Shown: piece by piece, positions 16,536-26,024 of the stretch
Layout: the number at the start of each line of letters is the position of its first letter
Position numbering within the stretch: position 1 is the first letter of the stretch
DNA from: an uncultured Gammaproteobacteria bacterium
GTDB lineage: Bacteria; Pseudomonadota; Gammaproteobacteria; Arenicellales; JAANXG01
Direction of reading: 5' to 3'
Assembly (NCBI GenBank): GCA_947259875.1
Contig: CAMYNX010000011.1
Location: 1-32,961 of the forward strand
DNA: 32,961 bases
The notes under the pieces: model-generated
What the model was told of the DNA's origin: nothing
The model's database searches: none
Seen by the model: the letters and a program-made list of their open reading frames with translations, nothing else
Program-made: the position numbers and the translations under genes

Positions 16536-17951
16536 ATGAGTACAGAGAATACTTACAACTATCGAGTCGTGCGGCAATTTGCCATTATGACGATCGTATG
16601 GGGCATCGTAGGCATGCTGGTCGGTGTGGTGATTGCTGCGCAAATGGCATGGCCGCAACTCAACTTTGACATCCCGTGGTTGACATTCGGGCGGTTACGA
16701 CCGTTGCATACCAACGCGGTGGTCTTTGCCTTTGGCGGTTCGGCGCTGTTCGCGACCTCCTACTATGTCGTACAGCGCACTTGTCACGCGCGCCTGTTCG
16801 CTGACAAATTGGCCGGCTTTACTTTCTGGGGTTGGCAGTCGGTGATTGTGCTGGCGGCGATAACACTCCCGCTGGGCATTACTACCTCCAAGGAGTATGC
16901 AGAACTCGAATGGCCGATCGATCTGTTGATCACGGTAGTGTGGGTATCCTACGCAGTAGTTTTTTTTGGCACGCTTGTAAAGCGCAAGATCAACCATATC
17001 TACGTGGCCAATTGGTTTTTTGGCGCTTTCATAATCACCATCGCGGTGCTACATGTCGTGAACAGTGCCGCGCTTCCGGTGTCCCTCACCCAGTCGTACT
17101 CGGCATTCGCCGGTGTGCAGGACGCGATGGTGCAGTGGTGGTATGGCCATAACGCGGTCGGATTTTTCCTCACCGCGGGATTTTTGGGCATCATGTACTA
17201 CTTCATACCCAAGCAGGCCGGGCGCCCGGTGTATTCGTACCGTTTATCGGTGGTGCACTTTTGGGCGATCGTATTCACTTACATCTGGGCGGGACCGCAT
17301 CATCTCCACTATACCGCACTGCCGGATTGGGCACAGTCATTGGGGATGGTGTTCTCGTTGATACTTCTGGCGCCATCCTGGGGCGGCATGATCAACGGCA
17401 TCATGACGCTGTCCGGCGCGTGGGAAAAACTACGCACCGATCCAATTCTCAAGTTCTTGATCGTCTCGGTGTCGTTCTACGGGATGTCGACATTCGAAGG
17501 ACCGATGATGTCCATCAAGACCGTGAATGCGCTGTCCCACTATACGGACTGGACCATTGGTCACGTGCATTCCGGCGCCCTGGGTTGGGTCGCTTTTGTC
17601 TCTATCGGCGCAATGTATTATCTGATTCCGCGATTGTTTGACCGTGAGTTGTATAGCCTCAAGCTGGCGGAAACCCATTTTTGGATCTCGACTATCGGAA
17701 TTGTGCTTTATATCACCTCGATGTGGATTTCCGGGGTGATGCAGGGTCTGATGTGGCGGGCGGTGAATCCGGACGGCACGCTGACGTACAGCTTTGTCGA
17801 AAGTGTCCAGGCGATGCATCCATACTACATCATCCGCTTTCTTGGCGGGACGTTGTTTCTTATAGGCATGTTGATCATGGCCTACAACTTGTATCGCACC
17901 GTGGTCGGGGCCAAGCCGCACGAGGCGGCCATTCCCGCGGTTGCACACTGA
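16536..17951 (+). CDS. ccoN: cbb3-type cytochrome c oxidase catalytic subunit I
   Basis: A 471-residue, multi-span haem-copper oxidase subunit that reduces oxygen at a high-affinity haem b3-CuB site. Haem and copper ligand motifs are visible: [10 protein letters not shown] (low-spin haem), [26 protein letters not shown] (CuB histidines) and [10 protein letters not shown]. The frame is open upstream to 16173 in a different phase of the Yip1-family gene, but the ATG at 16536 has GGAG six bases upstream and gives the normal CcoN length and N-terminus. It is followed by ccoO after 10 bases. Confidence 0.98.
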   Translation: MSTENTYNYRVVRQFAIMTIVWGIVGMLVGVVIAAQMAWPQLNFDIPWLTFGRLRPLHTNAVVFAFGGSALFATSYYVVQRTCHARLFADKLAGFTFWGWQSVIVLAAITLPLGITTSKEYAELEWPIDLLITVVWVSYAVVFFGTLVKRKINHIYVANWFFGAFIITIAVLHVVNSAALPVSLTQSYSAFAGVQDAMVQWWYGHNAVGFFLTAGFLGIMYYFIPKQAGRPVYSYRLSVVHFWAIVFTYIWAGPHHLHYTALPDWAQSLGMVFSLILLAPSWGGMINGIMTLSGAWEKLRTDPILKFLIVSVSFYGMSTFEGPMMSIKTVNALSHYTDWTIGHVHSGALGWVAFVSIGAMYYLIPRLFDRELYSLKLAETHFWISTIGIVLYITSMWISGVMQGLMWRAVNPDGTLTYSFVESVQAMHPYYIIRFLGGTLFLIGMLIMAYNLYRTVVGAKPHEAAIPAVAH

Positions 17952-17961
17952 GGTAGCTGCC

Positions 17962-18573
17962 ATGGGGTTACAAGAAAGAGTTGAACAAAACGTAGGGCTG
18001 TTGATCGTTCTGACTTTGTTGGTGATCAGCGTGGGCGGACTGGTGCAGATCATTCCGTTGTTCTTCCAGCAGTCCACCACGGAACCGGTGGCTGGTTTGA
18101 AGCCATACACCGCGCTGCAACTGACTGGGCGCGATATCTATGTTCGTGAAGGCTGTTTTACCTGTCATTCGCAGATGATCAGGCCGTTTCGAGCCGAAAC
18201 GGAACGCTACGGTCATTACTCGGTGGCCGGCGAGTTCGTCTACGATCGGCCCTTTCAGTGGGGATCCAAACGCACCGGCCCGGACTTGGCCCGGGTGGGC
18301 GGCCGTTACAGTGATGACTGGCAGCGTGTTCATCTAATCAATCCGCGGGACGTGGTGCCCGAATCCATCATGCCGGGGTATCCGTGGCTGGCCGACACGC
18401 CGGCCGACGCGTCAAACATCGACACAAAGATGCGCGTGCTCAGGACGTTCGGTCACCCTTATAGCGACGAAGAGATCAACAGTGCGGCCAAGGCACTCGA
18501 AGGTAAGACCGAATTGGATGCGATGGTTGCCTATCTTCAGGTCTTGGGGACCAGCGTGAAAACTCGCAGGTAG
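17962..18573 (+). CDS. ccoO: cbb3-type cytochrome c oxidase monohaem subunit
   Basis: A 203-residue membrane-anchored cytochrome c. One N-terminal helix (about 11-33) is followed by a periplasmic domain with a single haem c motif CFTCH at residues 65-69, then conserved QMIRPFRAE and a methionine-containing ligand region ([11 protein letters not shown]). It passes electrons from CcoP to CcoN. The ATG at 17962 is preferred, with GAGG about nine bases upstream; a TTG at 17941 would overlap ccoN. Haem attachment would require the ccm products. Confidence 0.98.
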   Translation: MGLQERVEQNVGLLIVLTLLVISVGGLVQIIPLFFQQSTTEPVAGLKPYTALQLTGRDIYVREGCFTCHSQMIRPFRAETERYGHYSVAGEFVYDRPFQWGSKRTGPDLARVGGRYSDDWQRVHLINPRDVVPESIMPGYPWLADTPADASNIDTKMRVLRTFGHPYSDEEINSAAKALEGKTELDAMVAYLQVLGTSVKTRR

Positions 18574-18577
18574 CCCG

Positions 18578-18760
18578 ATGGGATTGTTACACGGCATTTG
18601 GACCCTGTTGTTATTGTTGATTTTTGTGGGCATTCTCGCCTGGGTCTGGAGTTCGAAACGCAAGAAACATTTCGAACAGGCGGCTCAAATTCCATTACAG
18701 GACGGTGACTCGGCCTCCGTAGGCGAACAAGACGACATGGAGAAAAACGATGGCTGCTGA
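18578..18760 (+). CDS. ccoQ: cbb3-type oxidase subunit CcoQ
   Basis: A 60-residue single-span protein with the CcoQ/FixQ pattern: a short N-terminus, a helix (about 6-26), a basic stop-transfer (SKRKKHF) and an acidic cytoplasmic tail. It stabilises the cbb3 complex. It starts four bases after ccoO and its 3' end overlaps the start of ccoP by 11 bases, so the genes are translated together. Confidence 0.93.
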   Translation: MGLLHGIWTLLLLLIFVGILAWVWSSKRKKHFEQAAQIPLQDGDSASVGEQDDMEKNDGC

Positions 18761-19658
18761 TTTCGTAAGTAATTTTTGGCATTGGTATATCATCATCCCA
18801 ACGGTAATTGGAATACTTGCGTTGTTTCCGCTGGTGCGCTTGAACAGGGGGAAAAAGACCGCTGACAAACCGGAGACCATGGGCCATGTATGGGACGAGG
18901 ATCTAGAAGAATACAATAATCCGTTACCGAAGTGGTGGTTGAACATGTTTTACATCACCATCGTGTTTGGTATCGGATACCTTGTCTTGTATCCCGGGCT
19001 CGGCAAGTTCGCAGGGGTCCTGGGATGGTCCTCGACAGGGGAGTACCGAGAAGAGGTGGCCGCCGCGGATAAGGAATTCGGCCCGTTGTTCAAGAAATAC
19101 GCCGCTATTGACATAGAAACTCTGGCCAAGAATCCCGAGGCGGTAAAAACCGGAGAGCGGTTGTTTGCCAACTATTGTTCAACCTGCCACGGCTCGGACG
19201 CGCGCGGTGCCCCAGGGTTTCCGAACCTGCGTGATCAAGATTGGTTGTATGGAAACGAACCGGCGCAAATTAAGGTCAGCATCCTAAACGGACGCAACGG
19301 GGTGATGCCGGGTTGGCAGGCCGCGCTCGGCGACGATGGCGTCAAGAACGTCACGGAATTTGTCTTCAGTCTGAGCAGGAAAGGGGCCGACCTGGAAGCG
19401 GCGCAGGCCGGACGCGAGCACTACAATAAGATGTGTATCGCCTGTCACGGCCCGGAAGCGAAGGGAAACCAGCAGCTGGGCGGCGCCAATCTGGCGGACA
19501 ACGTGTGGTTGTACGGGGGGTCGCGTAAGGCGGTGATGCGCACCATCGCCGAGGGGCGTCAGGGCAGAATGCCGCCGCATAAGGATTTTCTCGGTGAGGA
19601 CAAGGTCCATTTACTGACGGCTTACGTTTACAGTTTATCGGCCGGCAAAAATCAGTGA
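18750..19658 (+). CDS. ccoP: cbb3-type cytochrome c oxidase dihaem subunit
   Basis: A 302-residue dihaem cytochrome c with two N-terminal membrane helices (about 12-30 and 63-81), between which lies the conserved HVWDEDLEEYNNPLPKWW segment. The two periplasmic haem motifs are CSTCH (143-147) and CIACH (229-233), each followed by a methionine ligand region (GVMPGW, GRMPPH). It receives electrons from soluble cytochromes and passes them to CcoO. The stop overlaps the GTG start of the following small gene. Confidence 0.98.
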   Translation: MAADFVSNFWHWYIIIPTVIGILALFPLVRLNRGKKTADKPETMGHVWDEDLEEYNNPLPKWWLNMFYITIVFGIGYLVLYPGLGKFAGVLGWSSTGEYREEVAAADKEFGPLFKKYAAIDIETLAKNPEAVKTGERLFANYCSTCHGSDARGAPGFPNLRDQDWLYGNEPAQIKVSILNGRNGVMPGWQAALGDDGVKNVTEFVFSLSRKGADLEAAQAGREHYNKMCIACHGPEAKGNQQLGGANLADNVWLYGGSRKAVMRTIAEGRQGRMPPHKDFLGEDKVHLLTAYVYSLSAGKNQ

Positions 19659-19927
19659 GCCGGGAACACTCGCCCAAACGCCAACGGCTGGTGGCAGTGT
19701 CGTGGCCGTCGTTTTTGGTGTCTGGTGTCGCTACTGTTCTCGTTTTTGTGGTCTTCGACCCGCTACCACTGCTTGCCAAAACCGATTTGGCGAAGCCCAG
19801 CCGGATAGGGGCCTATAGCATCGGGTTTTTCTGGTTTTGGCTGATTACCGCCGCCAGCAGTTGGTTGACGTGCTATTTCCAAAGCCCCCCGAGCGACTTG
19901 AACAGACCGCGGGCGACGCGTGAGTAA
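19655..19927 (+). CDS. Small two-helix membrane protein between ccoP and ccoG
   Basis: A 90-residue protein with a basic N-terminus and two likely membrane helices (about 15-34 and 52-72). The GTG start overlaps the ccoP stop as GTGA, indicating translational coupling. I do not recognise a named family; similar-sized uncharacterised membrane proteins are known at this place in some cco operons. The position between the last structural gene and ccoG suggests an oxidase-related role, which is inference only. Confidence 0.75.
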   Translation: MSREHSPKRQRLVAVSWPSFLVSGVATVLVFVVFDPLPLLAKTDLAKPSRIGAYSIGFFWFWLITAASSWLTCYFQSPPSDLNRPRATRE

Positions 19928-20025
19928 GCTTGTATAACGCCTGCGCAACGTACGCAACTGGCCACGTAACAATTATCACCGACAACATCGTACCGCTGAA
20001 GTCATCTCCTCAGGTTAATAAACGG

Positions 20026-21417
20026 ATGACAAGCTCAGTCGAAAATATCGAACAGGCGCTTTATGCCAAGCGCGAGAAGGTATTTCCGCGACAAGTGCAC
20101 GGGTTATTTGCGCGGCTGCGGTTGCTCGGTGTTACCGTTTTGATGGGGATCTACTACGGTCTGCCGTGGGTGAATCTGGGGGACCGTCAAGCGGTGTGGT
20201 TCGATCTGCCGGCACGCAAGTTCTATATATTTGGTCTCACATTCTGGCCTCAGGATTTTATCTATCTTGCCTCGTTGTTGATCATCGCTGCGTTGGCATT
20301 ATTCTTCTTCACGGCCTTGGCCGGACGTCTATGGTGTGGGTATGCCTGTCCGCAAACGGTGTGGACGGAAGTATTTTTATGGATAGAACGCAAGGTCGAA
20401 GGGAATCGTGCACGGCAGATGAAGTTAGATAAATCCCCGTGGAATACTCGCAAGCTCCTCATCAGGGGCACGAAGCATTTCATTTGGATCGCTTTGTCGC
20501 TGTGGACGGGGTACACGTTCGTCGGCTACTTCACGCCAATTCGCGAACTGGGCCATTCCGTGCTCACTCTAAGCACCGGACCGTGGGAGACATTTTGGTT
20601 AATCTTTTATGGATTTGCTACTTATGGTAACGCGGGTTGGCTGCGGGAACAGGTCTGCATTTATATGTGTCCTTACGCGCGTTTCCAAAGTGCGATGTTC
20701 GACAAGGAGACGCTCATTATTTCCTACGACGTTGATCGCGGCGAGCCGCGTGGTTCGCGTAAACGTAGCATTGATCCAAAAAGCGCGGGGTTGGGTGATT
20801 GCATAGACTGCACTTTATGCGTCCAGGTCTGTCCTACCGCCATTGATATCCGTAATGGATTGCAATACGAATGCATTGGATGCTCCGCATGCATTGACGC
20901 GTGTGATGAGGTCATGGATAAAATGGAGTATTCCCGAGGGCTGGTGCGTTATACCACCGAAAATGCCCTCGAAGGCAAACCAACCAAAGTGTTGCGCCCT
21001 CGGGTGCTAATCTACGGGACGATCTTGATCGGTCTGCTCGGCGCGGTGGGATACTCCATCGCCAGCCGTGTCCCGATTGGCCTGGATGTGATCCGCGATC
21101 GTAACTCCCTGTATCGTGAGGCAGCGGACGGTCTGGTCGAAAACGTATACACTCTGAAGTTAATTAATATGGACGATCACGACCACCGGTACCGGGTGTC
21201 GGCATCTGGTCTGAAGGATTTAGCACTCAAACTTGACCATGAATCCATCGAAGTTCCTGCCGGACAAGTGCGCGAGTTTTCCGCACGTCTGCAAATCGAC
21301 CCCGTAGACCTCAAAAAGGCGAGCAACGAGGTGTTTTTCGAACTCGAAGCAATCGATAACGTAGCCCTCAAGGTCCGTGAGCCCGCACGGTTTCTCGGGC
21401 CCATCGGATCGCGATAA
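20026..21417 (+). CDS. ccoG: cbb3 oxidase assembly ferredoxin CcoG
   Basis: A 463-residue membrane protein with several helices and two [4Fe-4S] ferredoxin clusters (CIDCTLCVQVCP and CIGCSACIDACD). The conserved RLWCGYACPQTVW motif is at about residues 101-113, and a C-terminal immunoglobulin-like domain (FixG_C) follows the last helix. CcoG reduces copper for delivery to the cbb3 active site. The ATG at 20026 (MTSSVENIEQAL) gives the normal length; the frame is open from a TTG at 19930, but those residues are not CcoG-like. No strong ribosome binding site is visible. Confidence 0.96.
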   Translation: MTSSVENIEQALYAKREKVFPRQVHGLFARLRLLGVTVLMGIYYGLPWVNLGDRQAVWFDLPARKFYIFGLTFWPQDFIYLASLLIIAALALFFFTALAGRLWCGYACPQTVWTEVFLWIERKVEGNRARQMKLDKSPWNTRKLLIRGTKHFIWIALSLWTGYTFVGYFTPIRELGHSVLTLSTGPWETFWLIFYGFATYGNAGWLREQVCIYMCPYARFQSAMFDKETLIISYDVDRGEPRGSRKRSIDPKSAGLGDCIDCTLCVQVCPTAIDIRNGLQYECIGCSACIDACDEVMDKMEYSRGLVRYTTENALEGKPTKVLRPRVLIYGTILIGLLGAVGYSIASRVPIGLDVIRDRNSLYREAADGLVENVYTLKLINMDDHDHRYRVSASGLKDLALKLDHESIEVPAGQVREFSARLQIDPVDLKKASNEVFFELEAIDNVALKVREPARFLGPIGSR

Positions 21418-21419
21418 GA

Positions 21420-21953
21420 ATGAGTGTCCCAGAGCCAGCACGCGAATGGTATCGTCAGCCCATGATGTGGTTGGTGATTGCCATACCACTGGCGGCCGTG
21501 GTGATGGGGGTAACAACGATTATTTTGGCCGTTGTCAGCGATGATGGCATCGTCGCTGACGATTATTACCGGCGTGGGCTGGAGATTAATCAGACCTTGG
21601 AGCGGGACCGGATGGCGGCGCGCCACGATCTAAACGCCGTGGTCATGATGGATACGGATGGCAAGGTGGTTCATGCGAAGCTGCACGCCAACAGCGCGTT
21701 TCGGTTTCCCGATCGCATCCAACTCAGTCTTTCACACGCCACCCAGTCGGGACTTGATCTCAGATTGACGTTGACACAAACCGCGGGGCGATCTTACCAG
21801 GCAGGACTCCCCGAGTTGTCCTTGGGACGTTGGTACGTGCAACTGCACTCGAGAGAATGGCGGTTAAACGGTGTCTTACAAGTTCCCGGACAAAATGAGT
21901 TAATCATGGAAAACGATAGGACACTCAGCGCCAATGAGCCTGCTGGTGATTGA
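21420..21953 (+). CDS. fixH: FixH-family cbb3 oxidase maturation protein
   Basis: A 177-residue protein with one N-terminal helix (about 14-38) after the typical WYRQPMMWLVIAIP segment, then the conserved DDYYRRGLEIN motif and a periplasmic beta-rich domain. FixH (CcoH) is required for cbb3 assembly and works near CcoI/CcoG. The start is two bases after the ccoG stop. It is the last gene of the plus-strand cco block; ccoS and ccoI are on the other strand after the hemerythrin gene. Confidence 0.92.
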   Translation: MSVPEPAREWYRQPMMWLVIAIPLAAVVMGVTTIILAVVSDDGIVADDYYRRGLEINQTLERDRMAARHDLNAVVMMDTDGKVVHAKLHANSAFRFPDRIQLSLSHATQSGLDLRLTLTQTAGRSYQAGLPELSLGRWYVQLHSREWRLNGVLQVPGQNELIMENDRTLSANEPAGD

Positions 21954-22100
21954 TCCGATTTATTAGGCATCGTGGGTACAACGCGCCATCCGTGGCTTGT
22001 TACTCTATGGGGGTAAGGAAATGAGGAGCAGAATTACGGGGCGGTCACCAACGCCGTTAAGTCTTGGGCCGAAGGCCGTGGCATGTGTCAAATTGTGGTT

Positions 22101-22114
22101 TTGATTTAGATCAA
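22101..22114. promoter_or_regulatory. Perfect FNR box upstream of the hemerythrin gene
   Basis: TTGATTTAGATCAA matches the FNR consensus exactly. A TGTTAT -10-like hexamer at 22138-22143 places its centre about 42 bases before the predicted start point, the class II position. The hemerythrin ATG is at 22212. Confidence 0.8.
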
Positions 22115-22211
22115 ATACTTAGCTATTTATGTGGCGGTGTTATTGCGGTGTGCCGGTAATTTGTATCAAAGTGATTCAATCTGGATAAAGAATAGCTATC
22201 GGAGAAAAGGT

Positions 22212-22784
22212 ATGGCCAATGTCATCGAACAGATCCACAAGGATCACGTCAATCTGGCGCGTCTGTTGATTCTCGTTGATGCGGAAATTGACAAGGCAAG
22301 ACAGAATGGCATGCCGGATTTTCTCATGCTAGAGCATGTGATGCGTTACATGATCAACTATTTGGATCAAGTACATCACAACAAAGAAGATGCAATGTTT
22401 CGACGCGTGGTGAGCCTGGATCCGCAAGCAAAAAGCGCGGTAGACGATCTGACGCTCGAGCATGAAAAATTAAAAAGCACGGGGTGCGAACTCTATGACC
22501 TGGTATGTGCGGCGCAAAACTCGGATTTTGTTCGTCGCGAGGACGTCATATCACAGGGCTCGGATTATGTGGCGACACTTAGGGCACATATGGACAAGGA
22601 AGAGGGCGATCTGCTCAAGCGAGCAAATAGGCTGTTAACGGAACAAGACTTACGCGAGGTGGATGCCGAGGTCGAGTCGATCCATGACCCGCTGTTCGGC
22701 GACACAGTGGAAAAAGAGTATCAAAGCCTTTATGCGTATATTATGGCGCAGCAGGACAGCGTTGCCGAAGCAAGTCAAGATTAG
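22212..22784 (+). CDS. Hemerythrin HHE cation-binding domain protein
   Basis: A 190-residue, all-helical cytoplasmic protein with a hemerythrin-type di-iron site. Candidate ligands are His12 (IHKDH), His55/His56 with Glu59 (VHHNKED), His84 (LEHEKL) and His126 with Glu130 (AHMDKEE). Such proteins bind oxygen or nitric oxide or repair iron-sulfur clusters. The ATG at 22212 has a strong ribosome binding site (GGAGAAAAGGT just upstream); the open frame to 22131 is rejected. A perfect FNR box lies upstream, so induction at low oxygen is likely. It stands alone between the cco block and the convergent ccoS-ccoI pair. Confidence 0.92.
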   Translation: MANVIEQIHKDHVNLARLLILVDAEIDKARQNGMPDFLMLEHVMRYMINYLDQVHHNKEDAMFRRVVSLDPQAKSAVDDLTLEHEKLKSTGCELYDLVCAAQNSDFVRREDVISQGSDYVATLRAHMDKEEGDLLKRANRLLTEQDLREVDAEVESIHDPLFGDTVEKEYQSLYAYIMAQQDSVAEASQD

Positions 22785-22986
22785 CCCGTACGTGCGACGG
22801 AATTTGAATTCAATTCAGGCCCCACCCGGGCATCGCGCGAATGAATACGTGCCAAGTTCCGGCGAATCCTCAAGATTCACCCAACCATACGCGCGATTTG
22901 GGCCCCTATTTTCAGCGATTTGAATATTTCGACCGAATAGACTGCCTCATTCAGGTATGTCTATCAGAACGCAGGGGGTTTATAAT

Positions 22987-23101
22987 GCCATCTATTCACA
23001 GTTTACCTGGTTCAGGACACCTTCCTCAGACACCCCCACCTAGTGACTGAATCAGGTTACTTAGCCCCCCGCCCAAAACGGGGGGCGTTTTTTTTGTTTT
23101 T
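22987..23101 (+). ncRNA. Candidate small RNA downstream of the hemerythrin gene
   Basis: A perfect TATAAT at 22981-22986 lies in a gene-free stretch, about 115 bases before a strong terminator. Between them is an 11-base-pair stem, ACCTGGTTCAG (23005-23015) with CTGAATCAGGT (23047-23057), one G-U pair included. Its large loop carries CCTTCCTC and CCCCCACC, C-rich segments that could pair with ribosome binding sites. No good -35 element is visible, so an activator or a processed 3' end of the hemerythrin transcript are alternatives. No known RNA family is recognised. Confidence 0.45.
23064..23101 (+). terminator. Strong Rho-independent terminator
   Basis: An eight-base-pair stem, GCCCCCCG (23064-23071) with CGGGGGGC (23079-23086), has loop CCCAAAA and is followed within one base by a long T run. 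It ends plus-strand transcription about 280 bases after the hemerythrin stop. Confidence 0.93.
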
Positions 23102-23264
23102 AGTCCACGTTACTGAGGCAAAATCAGTGGGTTGATTGCCGTCGAATAAAGAATAGGTGAGGCTAGCTGGACCTAGTCTGATGCTCTCTGTCGAATCAAG
23201 TCTAAGCGATTACATCAAAAAATATATGTGCTGGCGGCTCGGGGAGCAGGTTTGCCGGCGTTGA

Positions 23265-23474
23265 TCAATTTGGTGCTGGTTTATCATCCGTATCCGACGA
23301 CAGTTGATTCTGCTCCGGTTTACTCGACGGGGGTTCGTTGTCGTCGAGTAAGATCCGGTAGGCGGGGCCTTCTAGATCGTCGAATTGGCCGGACTTGACT
23401 GCCCAGATGATCGCCCACACGATGACACCGACCAGCACCAACGACAGTGGAATTAACAAGAACAATATATCCAT
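23265..23474 (-). CDS. ccoS: cbb3-type oxidase assembly protein CcoS
   Basis: A 69-residue single-span protein beginning MDILFLLIPLSLVLVG, then WAIIWAVKSGQFDDLEGPAYRIL, which is the CcoS signature. The tail is hydrophilic and proline-rich. CcoS is needed to insert cofactors into CcoN. It begins 27 bases after the ccoI stop on the same strand, the usual ccoI-ccoS pairing. Confidence 0.95.
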   Translation of the reverse strand: MDILFLLIPLSLVLVGVIVWAIIWAVKSGQFDDLEGPAYRILLDDNEPPSSKPEQNQLSSDTDDKPAPN

Positions 23475-23501
23475 TGACGATTTACGTGTTGTGCGCCCTC
23501 G

Positions 23502-26024
23502 TCAACGACTCGCTCCATCACTGAGCCGTCTCGTCGCGACATCGGGAGCCAATGCCCACTGGTCTGTTGCGGCGCGTGATTGCGTTGACGCCTGTGTCGG
23601 CCGGCGCTCGCGCAGACGCAGCGCATTCCCCACTACCAGCAACGAGCTGGCGGACATGCCGATGGCGGCTAGCCAGGGTGGCACCATCCCCACGGCGGCG
23701 GCGGGTAGTGCAAGCAGGTTGTAAGCGATCGCCCAGGTGATGTTTTGCCGCACCACCCGCATGGTGCGTTTCGCCAACCCGAATGCTTGAAACAAGGTGT
23801 AAAGCCTGTCGTTCAGAAGTACGAAGTCGGCGTTGGTGCGCGCGAGGTCGGTCCCGCTGCCCATGGCGATTGACACCTGTGCTGCGGATAGTACCGGTGC
23901 GTCATTGACGCCATCACCGACCATGGCCACGGTAGATCCATTTGCCTGCAAGTCCCGGAGTTTGGAAAGTTTTTGTTCTGGAGTCAGCCCCGAGGCGTGT
24001 TCGCGTATCGCCAGTTGACCGGCAATTTTATTGACCGGTCCGGCGCGGTCCCCTGAATACAACGCTAAACGAATGCCGGTTTGCTCGAATGCACGAATCG
24101 TTTCGGTGGCATCGCTGCGCAGGTGGTCGGTAAACAAAAACTCCCCGTGCACCTGTTTGTCATCCGCGAGCAGCACCACGGTATGGTCACCGTGTGACAT
24201 CGGAACATTCCGGACGCCGGTACGCTCAATGACATACTCCGGGCGGCCGAGATGATAGCGTTTGCCGTCCACAGTGCCACTGATCCCTCCACCGGACTCG
24301 GTGATAACATTTAGTGCCCGTTTGACCGGTAAACCTCGGGCGGACGAGATGACCGCCTTGGCCAGAGGATGCTGAGAAAAGGCCTCCAACGCAGCGGCGA
24401 TGGATAAACCCTCGCTGCGGGGCAGGTTCGACTGCATGCGGACCTCAGTCAGGCTTATTTCTCCAAGAGTTAGCGTGCCGGTCTTGTCGAATACCAGGTA
24501 ATCTACCCGTGCCATCCGTTCTAAAGCATCACCACCGGTTGCGATGATTCCCAGCGCGGCGAGGGTGTTTGATGCCGTGGTCTGCGTGGTCGGCATCGCT
24601 AATGACAGGGCGCACGGACACGTGATAACGAGGACCGAAACTGTTACCGCAAGCCATTTAGTCGGATCCTGATGCCACCAATACATGCCTACTACGATCG
24701 CCAGGCACAACACCGCGATGACAAATCCTGTTGCCGCCTGGTCCGATAGTCGTGTCAACCTCGGTCTATCGAGCTGCACCCGCTCGACCAGCCGCACTAT
24801 CTGCGATAGCACGGTGTCGTCCCCCACACCGGTGATCTCGATCTCGATCGGTTGACCGAGGTTAATCGACCCCGCGAGTACCCGGTCGCCAAGTCGTTTT
24901 TCAATCGGCCGGCTCTCCCCGGTCAATAGGGCCTCACTGACACTGGAGTTGCCGGTGATTACTCGCCCATCGGCTGGCACGTTCGCACCAGCGAACACGC
25001 GTATCCGGTCCCCGTTTTGAAGTTCCCTCGCCAATACCGTCTCCAAATCGCCTGCGGCGGTGATACGCTCCGCAACATCGGGCGCAGCCTGGGTCATGGC
25101 GTCTAATTGACGTGTGCTGCGTTGGCGGGCCACCAGTTCGAAGTAGCGTGCGGTCAACAAGAAAAATACAAACATGGCCACCGACTCGAAGTACACCGGT
25201 CCGCTTCCCTTCCAAGTCGCCCAGGCGCTACCTGCGGATGCGATGATAATTCCCAACGCGACCGGCACATCCATCCCGGGCTGGAAATTCTTCATATCAC
25301 GCCAGGCACCGGTGAGGAATGGAGACGCGGCATAAAACAGTATCGGCACAATCAGTATCAAACTGACCCAGCGAAATAGATTTTCATAGGTCCATGAAAT
25401 GCCGTGCCAATCACCAAAGTACATGGCGACGGCGATCATCATTACTTGTATGCCGAGTGCAGCAGCCACGCCGATGCGCTTGAGCAGTTGCTTGCGCGCC
25501 TTTTCTACGATTCGTTCGCGCCGGTCTGGATTGTACGGGTGAGCCACGTACCCGATGTGTTGAATCGCCGCGAGGATGTCGCTTAAGTGGATGCGATTAG
25601 GGTCCCAGGTCACCCAGGCGCGGTGGGTCGAATAGTTCACGTGGGCTTCATGGACACCGGTAAGTGAACGCAGGTGATGTTCATTCAGCCAACTGCATGC
25701 GGCGCAAGTTATTCCCTCTAGGATCAAAGAGGCCTCACGTAATCCCTCTTCCGGTTCCCGGACGAAGCTTTTTTGAACTTCAGGATGATCGTAAGCGGAA
25801 AGCGCGGTGCCTGGATTGGGGAGCAGCTCTGATGGATTGCGCGCGGTCTCGGTGCGGTGGTGATAATAGTTGCCATAGCCACCGTCAATAATCGCTTGGG
25901 CAACTGCCTGACAGCCAGGGCAACACATTGGACGGCGCTGATCATCGATCGCCACCCAATACTCCACTGCCGGCGGGACCGGCAAGCCGCAATGGAAACA
26001 ATGCGAGTGTTTCGAATCCGCCAT
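23502..26024 (-). CDS. ccoI: Copper-transporting P-type ATPase CcoI
   Basis: An 840-residue P1B-type ATPase that exports copper for the cbb3 active site. N-terminal cysteine motifs (CFHC, CCPGC) are followed by a heavy-metal-binding CxxC at 107-110 (GITCAAC). Then come the membrane CPC motif (ITCPCALSLA), the phosphorylated DKTGTLT, the nucleotide-binding HP (SQHPLA) and the hinge GDGVND. The cysteine-rich N-terminal extension and the adjacent ccoS favour CcoI/FixI over CopA. The ATG at 26024 (MADSKHSHC) is preferred to a GTG at 26066; neither has a clear ribosome binding site. The C-terminus after the last helix is a hydrophilic tail of about 35 residues. Confidence 0.95.
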   Translation of the reverse strand: MADSKHSHCFHCGLPVPPAVEYWVAIDDQRRPMCCPGCQAVAQAIIDGGYGNYYHHRTETARNPSELLPNPGTALSAYDHPEVQKSFVREPEEGLREASLILEGITCAACSWLNEHHLRSLTGVHEAHVNYSTHRAWVTWDPNRIHLSDILAAIQHIGYVAHPYNPDRRERIVEKARKQLLKRIGVAAALGIQVMMIAVAMYFGDWHGISWTYENLFRWVSLILIVPILFYAASPFLTGAWRDMKNFQPGMDVPVALGIIIASAGSAWATWKGSGPVYFESVAMFVFFLLTARYFELVARQRSTRQLDAMTQAAPDVAERITAAGDLETVLARELQNGDRIRVFAGANVPADGRVITGNSSVSEALLTGESRPIEKRLGDRVLAGSINLGQPIEIEITGVGDDTVLSQIVRLVERVQLDRPRLTRLSDQAATGFVIAVLCLAIVVGMYWWHQDPTKWLAVTVSVLVITCPCALSLAMPTTQTTASNTLAALGIIATGGDALERMARVDYLVFDKTGTLTLGEISLTEVRMQSNLPRSEGLSIAAALEAFSQHPLAKAVISSARGLPVKRALNVITESGGGISGTVDGKRYHLGRPEYVIERTGVRNVPMSHGDHTVVLLADDKQVHGEFLFTDHLRSDATETIRAFEQTGIRLALYSGDRAGPVNKIAGQLAIREHASGLTPEQKLSKLRDLQANGSTVAMVGDGVNDAPVLSAAQVSIAMGSGTDLARTNADFVLLNDRLYTLFQAFGLAKRTMRVVRQNITWAIAYNLLALPAAAVGMVPPWLAAIGMSASSLLVVGNALRLRERRPTQASTQSRAATDQWALAPDVATRRLSDGASR

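Larger units (their letters stand above)
22785..23264. other. Gene-free interval between hemerythrin and ccoS
   Basis: Apart from the small RNA candidate and terminator given separately, nothing coding is supported here. Short open frames on the plus strand (for example 22841-23050) have no family resemblance and overlap the hairpin region. The last 160 bases, after the T run, are ordinary AT-moderate sequence before the ccoS stop. Confidence 0.6.

Noticed and set aside
22021-22104. A 27-codon frame with a nearby GGA upstream of hemerythrin
   Set aside because: Very short, poor ribosome binding site spacing, ends inside the FNR box and has no recognisable product.
22841-23050. Plus-strand 69-codon frame
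   Set aside because: It overlaps the promoter and hairpin of the small RNA candidate and has no protein family features.
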